A stretch of DNA of 64,000 nucleotides, taken from contig NZ_JASGJD010000001.1 of the NCBI RefSeq assembly GCF_047601505.1, positions 3,469,805 to 3,533,804 on the forward strand, in the 5' to 3' direction. The notes under the pieces are model-generated. The model had not been told where the DNA came from. It was given only the letters and a program-made list of their open reading frames with translations, and did no database searches. The translations under genes and the position numbers were made by a program. The DNA is from Cloacibacterium sp047601505 (lineage in GTDB: Bacteria > Bacteroidota > Bacteroidia > Flavobacteriales > Weeksellaceae). Below are positions 1-7,025 of the stretch, one piece after another; the stretch's first letter is position 1, and every line of letters begins with the position of its first letter.

Positions 1-2
1 TT

Positions 3-950
3 AATATTCAACATTTAGAAGAAATTCTCGCCAAAACATTCGGTTATGAAATAAAATCCGAAAATTTTGAAAATCACGGAACGCTCAACAATCTTCGTTC
101 GCTTTACATTCCCGAGAAAAAACTGCTTCTCTTGAATCAACTTTTAGACGAAAATCAAAAAACCTTCATCTTCGCAAAAGAAATAGGCTTCAATGTTTTA
201 AAACTAATACCAAGACCCAACACTTATTCTTGGTTAGATTTCACAAGTTTTGACGAATTGCTCAATAATTATTACGCATCTTATTTCGCTGGCTGCATCT
301 TAATTCCAAAAGAAGAATTAGTAGAAAAATTAGAAGATTTTTTTGATGAAAACGAATGGAATTCTCAGAAATTAGCAGATTTAATTTCGCATTTTACCAA
401 TTCTCCAGAAACATTTTATTACAGATTAACCAACATTCTCTCATCAGAATTTGGAATTAAAGATTTGTTCTATCTTTGTTTTGTAAAGAAAAAAGACACT
501 GATAAAATACAGATTTTAAAAGAGCTACACCTTAATCAACAGCAAGCTCCACACGCCAATTCTATGAACGAACATTATTGCAGAAAATGGATTGCCATTA
601 AAAATCTGAAAGAATTAAAGGAAAACGAAACGCTTACTTCTGCTCAAATTTCACATTACAAAGATTCTGGTTTAAGTTATTTGGTACTTTCCACTTCACA
701 CAAAAATCCTTTTTCAGACGGCACCAATAGAAGCTATTGCATTGGAATTTTACTAAATTCTAATTCTTTGAAAAAAATAAAATTCGCTAAAAATTCTTCC
801 GTAAAATCAGAATACGTAGGCGTAACTTGCGAAACCTGCAACATCTACGATTGCGACGCAAGAAAAACTCCGCCAACCCGATTAGAAAAAGAAAATTTTA
901 ACGAAAGTATGAAAAAATCTATCGCTAAAATTAGAAAAGAAATGTTATAA
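3..950 (+). CDS. IrrE/ImmA-like domain regulator, C-terminal part (5' end outside window)
   Basis: The reading frame is open from the first bases of the window, so the gene begins upstream and only about 315 C-terminal residues are seen. The stretch around TFIFAKEIGF, followed by YYASYFAGCILIPKEELVEK, matches the layout of the ImmA/IrrE (DUF955) fold of XRE-type regulators of the RamB/ScfR sort. The end, with C-x2-C-x4-DC-x2-R followed by TPP, matches the small Cys domain (DUF2083-like) that closes those regulators. The HExxH zinc motif of active ImmA peptidases is replaced by FAKEI here, so a sensory rather than proteolytic role is likely. The expected N-terminal helix-turn-helix would lie outside the window. 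The internal TTG at 132 is not a start. The family is inferred by eye. Confidence 0.6.
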   Translation, partial: NIQHLEEILAKTFGYEIKSENFENHGTLNNLRSLYIPEKKLLLLNQLLDENQKTFIFAKEIGFNVLKLIPRPNTYSWLDFTSFDELLNNYYASYFAGCILIPKEELVEKLEDFFDENEWNSQKLADLISHFTNSPETFYYRLTNILSSEFGIKDLFYLCFVKKKDTDKIQILKELHLNQQQAPHANSMNEHYCRKWIAIKNLKELKENETLTSAQISHYKDSGLSYLVLSTSHKNPFSDGTNRSYCIGILLNSNSLKKIKFAKNSSVKSEYVGVTCETCNIYDCDARKTPPTRLEKENFNESMKKSIAKIRKEML

Positions 951-1043
951 TTTGCGATTTCCGATTTGTGATTTTCGATTTAATTTAAAGATTACAATTA
1001 ATTCATTTTAACATTTTTTGCGGATAACTTTAGACAATTTTTA

Positions 1044-1074
1044 TTGAAATTTAAATTTCTTGGAATTATATTTG
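1044..1074 (+). promoter_or_regulatory. Bacteroidota-type promoter for the radical SAM gene
   Basis: TTG at 1044-1046, a 20-nt spacer, then TATATTTG at 1067-1074 fits the Bacteroidota consensus TTG-N19-21-TAnnTTTG. The -7 box ends only 10 nt before the ATG at 1085, so the mRNA would have an almost absent leader. Confidence 0.6.
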
Positions 1075-1084
1075 ACAAGACATT

Positions 1085-2344
1085 ATGATGAATTTTGATA
1101 GAATAAAAGAAAAACTAGAAATCCTTGCCGATGCCGCAAAATACGACATTTCTTGCTCTTCGAGTGGCGGAAACCGCAAAAATAAAGGCGGACTTGGTAA
1201 CAGTCATGTTTCTGGAATTTGCCATTCTTTCACAGAAGATGGCAGATGTATTTCTTTGCTCAAAATTCTATTAACCAATCATTGCATTTACGATTGCGCT
1301 TATTGCGTTTCCAGAAAATCTAACGACATAAAACGTGCAGCTTTTACGGTAGATGAAGTGGTAGATTTAACCATTAATTTTTACCGAAGAAATTACATTG
1401 AAGGTTTATTTTTGAGTTCAGGAATTTTCAAAGATGCCGATTTTACAATGGAACGTTTGGTAAGAATTGCTAAAAAATTACGACAAGAACACAATTTCCA
1501 TGGATATATTCACTTGAAAACCATTCCTGGTGCAAGTGATGAGCTAACGAAAGAAGCCGGACTTTACGCTGATAGACTTTCTGTAAATTTAGAAATTCCT
1601 ACAGAATCTGGCTTAAAATTACTCGCTCCCGAAAAATCTCACGAACAGATGACAAAACCAATGAATTACATTAAAAACGAGTTGGTTTTATATAAAGAAG
1701 AAAAGAAAATTTTCAGGAAAGTACCAAGATTTGCTCCAGCTGGACAATCTACACAAATGATTGTAGGTGCTACCAACGAAACTGATTTGAAAATCATAAA
1801 AGTTGCCGACCACTTTTACCAAAATTACAACATGAAACGCGTGTATTATTCTGGTTACGTTCCTGTAATTGAAGATTCAAGATTGCCTTCGGTTTTTTCG
1901 CAAGTTCCTATGCAACGAGAAAATCGCTTGTATCAAGCCGATTGGTTGATGCGTTTTTATGGTTTTGATGCTAATGAAATCCTAGACCAACAAAATCCGT
2001 TTTTGGATTTGGAAGTTGACCCAAAATTAGCTTGGGCATTAAGAAATAGAGAAAAATTTCCTGTAAACATTAATACTGCACCAAAGGAAATGTTATTGAG
2101 AATTCCCGGAATTGGTGTAACTTCGGTTTTGAAAATTTTACAAGCGAGAAAATTTCAAAAATTGAATTTGACACATCTCAAAAAAATGGGAGTTGCTACC
2201 AACCGAGCCAAATATTTCATTGAATTTGAAAGCGAAAATATTTTCAATAGATTAATTGATGAACAAAATTTCCGCCAAATTGTGTTGAACGGAATGAAAT
2301 CGAAATGGCAAAATCCGTTTTCAGAGCAGTTGAGTTTGTTTTAA
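1085..2344 (+). CDS. Putative DNA modification/repair radical SAM protein
   Basis: The 419-residue protein carries the radical-SAM cluster motif C-x3-C-x2-C in HCIYDCAYC near residue 70, which binds a [4Fe-4S] cluster and S-adenosylmethionine. The C-terminal third holds a helix-hairpin-helix (INTAPKEMLLRIPGIGVTSV), a non-specific DNA-binding element. This layout is that of the radical SAM family usually paired with a DUF4130-type DNA metabolism protein; the partner is found at 3229-3993. The exact reaction of the family is unknown; a link to DNA repair or modification is inferred from the HhH domain and the partner. ATG codons at 1085 and 1088 are both possible starts. The consensus promoter just upstream makes a longer form unlikely. 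Confidence 0.85.
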   Translation: MMNFDRIKEKLEILADAAKYDISCSSSGGNRKNKGGLGNSHVSGICHSFTEDGRCISLLKILLTNHCIYDCAYCVSRKSNDIKRAAFTVDEVVDLTINFYRRNYIEGLFLSSGIFKDADFTMERLVRIAKKLRQEHNFHGYIHLKTIPGASDELTKEAGLYADRLSVNLEIPTESGLKLLAPEKSHEQMTKPMNYIKNELVLYKEEKKIFRKVPRFAPAGQSTQMIVGATNETDLKIIKVADHFYQNYNMKRVYYSGYVPVIEDSRLPSVFSQVPMQRENRLYQADWLMRFYGFDANEILDQQNPFLDLEVDPKLAWALRNREKFPVNINTAPKEMLLRIPGIGVTSVLKILQARKFQKLNLTHLKKMGVATNRAKYFIEFESENIFNRLIDEQNFRQIVLNGMKSKWQNPFSEQLSLF

Positions 2345-2350
2345 TCGCTG

Positions 2351-2389
2351 TCGTCATTGCGAGCGAAGTACAACGAAGCGAAGCAATCT
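2351..2389. repeat. REP-like dispersed repeat, copy 1
   Basis: The segment runs from CGTCATTGCGAG to GAAGCAATCT. Its reverse complement (AGATTGCTTCG...CGCAATGACGA) recurs at 3210 and, with changes, at 16593. It starts 7 nt after the radical SAM stop codon and lies inverted with respect to copy 2. Confidence 0.7.
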
Positions 2390-2432
2390 CAATTATAAAC
2401 AAGATTTTGTAATTTTAAACTTTAATTTTTAA

Positions 2433-3203
2433 ATGAAAAAACTATTAACAATATTATCATTTACAATATTTATTTTATGTTTTTCACAGGAAAAATATGT
2501 GAATGATGCAACTGCATATTACAATTCAAAATCAAAAAAACCTTTTGGTTATATTAACAATCCTAGTATTAATGAAATCTATATAAATTCTGATAATACT
2601 TTTGAAATGTGGATGAGACCGCATAACAGTTGTTTTACTTGGCAAGAATTCAAAGGAACCTGGAAAAAAACTAGCGACAGCATTACTTTTTCAAATCATT
2701 ACGAAGTAAAAGAAGCAGATTCTTATGAAATATTAAAGAAGAATAATTCAGATAAATTCACTATTTTATTTAAAAATGACAGTAAGAAAATCATTGCAAA
2801 CCAATCTATTTACATAACTTATGAATACGATTTTGATTCTAAAATAAATCCTGATAATTCATATGAATTTACAACTAACAAAAATGGAATTATAGAAATT
2901 CCTATTAACAAAATTCCAAATTTTGACAAGGTTGCTTCTCTAAAATATAAATTTCAATATAAGCAAAGGAAAATTGATAGCTACATTACAGAAAGTGACT
3001 TTGTAAACAAAAAGGCTAAAGAAATCCCTAAAGATATTGTAGTTGTACTTATCGAAAATCCTAAAAAAGAAACAGTTGTAAGAACTGTAAAAACAATTCT
3101 AAAAGACAATAAACTTTATATTTTATCTTCAAATAAAACTAAAACTAACATTAAAGATTTTCATAACGAATGGAAATTTGAAAAACTTTACACTAAAGAG
3201 TAA
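2433..3203 (+). CDS. Secreted protein of unknown function
   Basis: I do not recognise a family. The N-terminus MKKLLTILSFTIFILCFSQ is a typical Sec signal peptide with cleavage near residue 19, giving a mature protein of about 237 residues, rich in Lys and Asn, with alternating beta-type stretches. A segment near residue 60 (CFTWQEFKGTWKKTSDSITF) resembles short lipocalin-like domains seen in flavobacterial secreted proteins, but this is weak. The gene is flanked by inverted REP-like repeats (2351-2389 and 3210-3237) and separates two genes that are normally adjacent, so it may be a later insertion. No good promoter is visible. Confidence 0.65.
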   Translation: MKKLLTILSFTIFILCFSQEKYVNDATAYYNSKSKKPFGYINNPSINEIYINSDNTFEMWMRPHNSCFTWQEFKGTWKKTSDSITFSNHYEVKEADSYEILKKNNSDKFTILFKNDSKKIIANQSIYITYEYDFDSKINPDNSYEFTTNKNGIIEIPINKIPNFDKVASLKYKFQYKQRKIDSYITESDFVNKKAKEIPKDIVVVLIENPKKETVVRTVKTILKDNKLYILSSNKTKTNIKDFHNEWKFEKLYTKE

Positions 3204-3209
3204 AGTTTA

Positions 3210-3237
3210 GATTGCTTCGTTCCTCGCAATGACGATA
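3210..3237. repeat. REP-like dispersed repeat, copy 2 (inverted relative to copy 1)
   Basis: The segment AGATTGCTTCG, then TTCCTCGCAATGACGAT, is the inverse of copy 1 with a shorter centre. The ATG of the next gene (3229) lies inside the repeat. Confidence 0.7.
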
Positions 3238-3993
3238 CTATTATACGATTCCACTTTTGAAGGTTTAATGACGGCTGTATTTGAAGTTTTCGAGTACAAA
3301 TATGATAATGTGGAAATTATTGCCAAAGAAAATTACACACAAGAAAATTTCTTCGCAGAAACGCACGAAGTAATTACCAATATTGAAAAATCTGATAGAG
3401 TTCTCAAAAAATTAGAAGAAAATCTCGGCAAAGAAGGAATTTCTCAATTGATGTTGGTTTATTTTTCGGAAAGGAAAGATTTGGAACGTTTGATTTTGAG
3501 CGCTGTTCAGTATTCTATTAATCATCCGAAACAGAATATTTTAAAAGATTTCGGGAATGATGATATTTTAGAAATTTCTAAAATTTGCAGAAGTGTAGGA
3601 CGAGAACGACACAGAATGCTCGCTTTTATTCGGTTTGAGTTATTGCAAGACGAAATGTATTTTGCCAAAATAGAACCAGATTTTAATGTTTTGCCTTTAA
3701 TTCAGAAACATTTTAAAGATAGATATGTCGACCAAAAATGGATGATTTTTGATTTAAAAAGAAACTTCGGAATTATTTACGACTTGAAAAATGTTGAATT
3801 TTTCTTTCCCAACGAATCTCAATTGCAAAATTTTAAAAATTCTGAGCAATTTCATCACGATGAAGAAAAAAACTACCAAAAACTGTGGCAACGTTATTTT
3901 GTAAAAACAGGAATTACGGCTCGTAAAAACATGAAATTACACACCCAATTGGTTCCGAAACGCTATTGGAAATATTTAACCGAAAAGTTTTAA
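3229..3993 (+). CDS. DUF4130-type DNA metabolism protein, partner of the radical SAM protein
   Basis: The 254-residue protein starts MTILLYDSTFEGLMTAVFEV, the characteristic opening of the probable DNA metabolism family (TIGR03915/DUF4130) found beside the radical SAM HhH protein. A conserved segment near residue 120 (ICRSVGRERHRMLAFIRFEL) and the C-terminal KLWQRYFVKTGITARKN also fit. Its biochemical role is not established; it is presumed to act with the protein at 1085-2344, possibly in uracil or base repair. The start is set by homology to the family opening, and the ATG lies within REP-like copy 2. The gene ends 7 nt from the convergent upp stop. Confidence 0.8.
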   Translation: MTILLYDSTFEGLMTAVFEVFEYKYDNVEIIAKENYTQENFFAETHEVITNIEKSDRVLKKLEENLGKEGISQLMLVYFSERKDLERLILSAVQYSINHPKQNILKDFGNDDILEISKICRSVGRERHRMLAFIRFELLQDEMYFAKIEPDFNVLPLIQKHFKDRYVDQKWMIFDLKRNFGIIYDLKNVEFFFPNESQLQNFKNSEQFHHDEEKNYQKLWQRYFVKTGITARKNMKLHTQLVPKRYWKYLTEKF

Positions 3994-4000
3994 ACTGAAA

Positions 4001-4651
4001 TTAGTTTTGAAGTTTTTGTCCGTAACTCAAATCACCAGCATCTCCTAAACCTGGAGAAATGTAGCCTTTTGGCGTAAGGTCTGGGTCTATAGCGCCTACC
4101 CAAATTTTAGCCTTCGGAAAAGCATTTTGAATAGTATCAACACCATGTTGACTGGCAATTACTGCAACAATATGCAACTGAGATGGCGTACCGTGATTTA
4201 ATAAATCCTTCAACGCTTCAATAAGAGAAGCACCAGTTGCCAACATTGGGTCAGCTACAATTAGCGGTCTTCCGTCCACATTAGGACAAGTAAGATAGTC
4301 TTGTTTTATAGAAAAATAATCATTCACATCGTGTTTTCTGTAAGCTGCTACAAAACCACAATCTGCTTTATCAAAATAATTAAGGACACCTTGAAAAAGA
4401 GGAACTCCAGCTCTTAAAATAGTAGTAATAACAGGCTGTACTGCAATTTCTTTCACTACAATTTTGTCTAAAGGCGTCGTAATTTCCACTTCTTTATACT
4501 CTAAATCTTGAGAAATATGATACGCTGCTACTTCGCCAATGCGCTCCATATTTCTTCTGAAAGTATTTCTGTTGTTTTGAGTTTCTACGTTTCTTAGTTC
4601 GTTAATCCAAGAATTAACCAGTGAAAAATTTTGAGCAAGTTCTATAACCAT
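4001..4651 (-). CDS. upp: Uracil phosphoribosyltransferase
   Basis: This enzyme converts uracil and PRPP to UMP in pyrimidine salvage. The PRPP-binding loop is seen as LIVADPMLATGAS and the uracil-contacting C-terminal segment as GYISPGLGDAGD. The open frame extends upstream to a TTG at 4726, but I place the start at ATG 4651 (216 residues). This gives the usual family length and puts the start 20 nt downstream of a TAAATTTG -7 box at 4672-4679, which lies inside the longer frame. The gene is monocistronic and converges with the DUF4130-type gene. Confidence 0.9.
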   Translation of the reverse strand: MVIELAQNFSLVNSWINELRNVETQNNRNTFRRNMERIGEVAAYHISQDLEYKEVEITTPLDKIVVKEIAVQPVITTILRAGVPLFQGVLNYFDKADCGFVAAYRKHDVNDYFSIKQDYLTCPNVDGRPLIVADPMLATGASLIEALKDLLNHGTPSQLHIVAVIASQHGVDTIQNAFPKAKIWVGAIDPDLTPKGYISPGLGDAGDLSYGQKLQN

Positions 4652-4671
4652 TGGTTGATGTGTTGATTTTA

Positions 4672-4679
4672 CAAATTTA
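4672..4679 (-). promoter_or_regulatory. -7 box (TAAATTTG) for upp
   Basis: CAAATTTA on the plus strand reads TAAATTTG on the minus strand, 20 nt before the ATG at 4651. No clear TTG at the -33 distance. It supports the shorter upp start. Confidence 0.4.
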
Positions 4680-4751
4680 TTGATATTTTTTGAAGACTGA
4701 AAATTATTTTTAAATCCAAACTTCAAATTACTTTCATTTAATTGAAACTAA

Positions 4752-4787
4752 AAACCCTTTCTACTTTTAAAAAAGCAAAAAGGGTTT
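4752..4787 (-). terminator. Rho-independent terminator of der
   Basis: AAACCCTTT at 4752-4760 pairs with AAAGGGTTT at 4779-4787; on the minus strand a T-rich tract follows. It lies directly after the der stop codon and ahead of upp. Confidence 0.65.
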
Positions 4788-4791
4788 CACA

Positions 4792-6099
4792 TTATTTTTG
4801 TCTGAAATAAACTTCAATAGGAACACCTGTAAAATCGAAGTTTTTTCTCAATTGATTTTCTATAAATCTTTTGTAAGGTTCTTTTACATACTGAGGTAAA
4901 TTACAGAAAAATGCAAACTGAGGCGTGTAAGTTGGCAACTGCGTAATGTATTTAATTTTCACATATTTACCTTTAATTGCCGGAGGTGGAGTTTGCTCTA
5001 TAATTGGCAATAAAATTTCGTTAAGCTTTGAAGTTTTGATGCGTTTTTTACGATTTTCGTGCACCATCATCGCCATTTCTACGGCTTTCAAAATTCTTTG
5101 TTTCGTAAGAGCGGAAACGAAAAGAATTGGCACATCGCTAAACTGCCCAATTTTTTGTTTTATTTTTTCTTCGAAATCTCTCATGGTATTGGTTTCTTTT
5201 TCTACCAAATCCCATTTATTTACCAAGATTACAATTCCTTTTCTGTTTTTCTGAGCCAATCCGAAAATATTCATGTCTTGAGATTCCCAACCTTGCGTGG
5301 CATCAATCATCAAAATTACAACATCAGAATGTTCAATAGCTCTAATAGACCTCATCACAGAATAGAATTCTAAATCTTCAGAAACTCTATTTTTACGACG
5401 CATACCAGCTGTATCTACCAATACAAACTCGTGTCCAAATTTATTATAAAGCGTTTCAATACTATCTCTGGTAGTACCTGCAATATCTGTAACAATATTT
5501 CTGGTATCATCCAAAAGTGCATTAGTAAGTGTAGATTTACCTACGTTTGGTCTTCCAACAATGGTGATTTTTGGCAAACCTTCAAAAGGGTCTTGGTATT
5601 CAGTAGTAGGAAAATCTGCAACTAAATCGTCTAGCAATTCGCCAGTTCCAGAACCTGTAGCCGAAGAAAGAGTGTAATATTTTTCGACGCCTAATTGGTA
5701 AAATTCTGTAGCAGGAAGTTCTTCTTTAGCAGAATCTACTTTGTTTACAACAAGGTATAAAGGTTTATTAGCTTTTCTTAAAAGATTGTAAATTTCGTGG
5801 TCTATATCCTGAAGACCTTCTTCTACATTTACCATAAAAATGATAGAAGTAGCTTCATCTACCGCCAACTGTACTTGTTTACGAATTTCTTCTTCGAAGA
5901 CATCATCACTACCAACATCGTAACCACCAGTATCTATTACAGTAAAATCTACTCCATTCCAGTCAGATTTTCCGTAATGGCGGTCTCTAGTAACGCCTGC
6001 TGTAGCATCTACAATAGCTTCTCTTTTTTCTAAGAGACGATTAAAAAGGGTAGATTTCCCTACGTTTGGTCTCCCTACAATTGCAACAATATTGCCCAT
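4792..6099 (-). CDS. der: Ribosome biogenesis GTPase Der (EngA)
   Basis: The 435-residue protein has two consecutive GTPase domains, each with a P-loop GRPNVGKST (residue 9 and about residue 184), DTGGY/DTAGM G3 motifs and NKVD/NKWD G4 motifs, then a C-terminal KH-like domain ending FDFTGVPIEVYFRQK. This is the unmistakable Der layout. It acts in 50S subunit assembly. The start MGNIVAIVGRPNVGKS is fixed because the P-loop follows at once. A TATCTTTG -7 box lies at 6188-6195, giving a leader of about 80 nt. Confidence 0.97.
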   Translation of the reverse strand: MGNIVAIVGRPNVGKSTLFNRLLEKREAIVDATAGVTRDRHYGKSDWNGVDFTVIDTGGYDVGSDDVFEEEIRKQVQLAVDEATSIIFMVNVEEGLQDIDHEIYNLLRKANKPLYLVVNKVDSAKEELPATEFYQLGVEKYYTLSSATGSGTGELLDDLVADFPTTEYQDPFEGLPKITIVGRPNVGKSTLTNALLDDTRNIVTDIAGTTRDSIETLYNKFGHEFVLVDTAGMRRKNRVSEDLEFYSVMRSIRAIEHSDVVILMIDATQGWESQDMNIFGLAQKNRKGIVILVNKWDLVEKETNTMRDFEEKIKQKIGQFSDVPILFVSALTKQRILKAVEMAMMVHENRKKRIKTSKLNEILLPIIEQTPPPAIKGKYVKIKYITQLPTYTPQFAFFCNLPQYVKEPYKRFIENQLRKNFDFTGVPIEVYFRQK

Positions 6100-6187
6100 A
6101 AAAATTGTATTAATAATCCTTAAAAATTATAAAATAGGATTTTGTTATTAATAGGTATCCCCCACTTTGAGAGCCTTAAAATTTTTG

Positions 6188-6195
6188 CAAAGATA
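6188..6195 (-). promoter_or_regulatory. -7 box (TATCTTTG) upstream of der
   Basis: CAAAGATA on the plus strand is the inverse of the -7 consensus. The -33 element is not clear. Confidence 0.4.
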
Positions 6196-6318
6196 TGAAA
6201 TTGAAAATTAAGATTAAAAATATCTATAGTACAATAAATAAAATTTATCGAAATAAAATATAGATTTACAATGATTTATTACTTTTTTTATTAAATTTGC
6301 ATCAGTCTAAAAACACAA

Positions 6319-6945
6319 ATGAAACTGAAGAAACACAACTATGCAGCAATAGCTGTAATAGTTTTATATTGCTTTGTAAGCTATAAATCTTTTTCCTATA
6401 AAAGATTTAAAGTTTTATTAGTTGTTATTACCTCACTATTTTCTTCATATATTTATTCGCAACAAGTAACCATTAGTGGTTTAGAAAACATTCACATCTC
6501 CGAAGGTGCATCTATTGTTGCTGAACATACGGATAATAAAATTACAGTCATTACTTCTTCATCCACAAAAAGTTACTCACAAGAAGAAAAATTCCTAATC
6601 ACAAAAAATGATGTCAACCAAAACAAAAAAAAGGTTTACAAGAAGGAAAATATTGCAAAAAAATCAAAAAGCAATTCATTAAAGAAGTTTGAAAACATTA
6701 AAAATTTTGCCATTTTCACCAATACTGATTCAGAATCTAGCAGTTCTTTTGAAATAGCAAATGTACTCCAAAAGCAATGCACCAACAGGTCTAACAATGG
6801 AAATGAATCTTTATTAAAACCAGAAAACAACTGGAAAATAGCTTTAATCAATTACCAGACTAAAGATAACATTCTATATCTCTTTTATCATTCTAAAAAA
6901 GCAAATGATTCTTTATTTGCTCGCCCTCCACCTGTTTTTATTTAA
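6319..6945 (+). CDS. Hypothetical exported protein, first of a three-gene secreted cluster
   Basis: The protein has 208 residues. A hydrophobic stretch (IAVIVLYCFVSY) and a second one ending SLFSSYIYSQQ at about residue 48 suggest a membrane anchor or a long signal peptide. The short segment VTISGLENIHISEGASIVA resembles the start of repeat units in flavobacterial surface proteins. The middle is Lys/Asn/Ser-rich and probably disordered. It lies 80 nt ahead of the large adhesin-like gene in the same direction. A TAAATTTG box at 6292-6299 is a possible promoter. Function not known. Confidence 0.6.
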   Translation: MKLKKHNYAAIAVIVLYCFVSYKSFSYKRFKVLLVVITSLFSSYIYSQQVTISGLENIHISEGASIVAEHTDNKITVITSSSTKSYSQEEKFLITKNDVNQNKKKVYKKENIAKKSKSNSLKKFENIKNFAIFTNTDSESSSSFEIANVLQKQCTNRSNNGNESLLKPENNWKIALINYQTKDNILYLFYHSKKANDSLFARPPPVFI

Positions 6946-7025
6946 CCATATAAAAATAGCACAAAAATTCTATAAACTATTAGTTAGCTTATAACTACAG
7001 CTAATTATTGAAACACAAATTTTAA

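Noticed and set aside
2433..3203. Insertion-sequence explanation for the repeat-flanked gene
   Set aside because: No transposase features; the protein is secreted, and the repeats are REP-like rather than IS ends.
4652..4726. Longer upp with a TTG start at 4726
   Set aside because: The -7 box lies inside the extension and the shorter protein has the usual family length.
4946..6033. Plus-strand frames opposite der
   Set aside because: Shadows of a highly conserved gene, no recognisable product.
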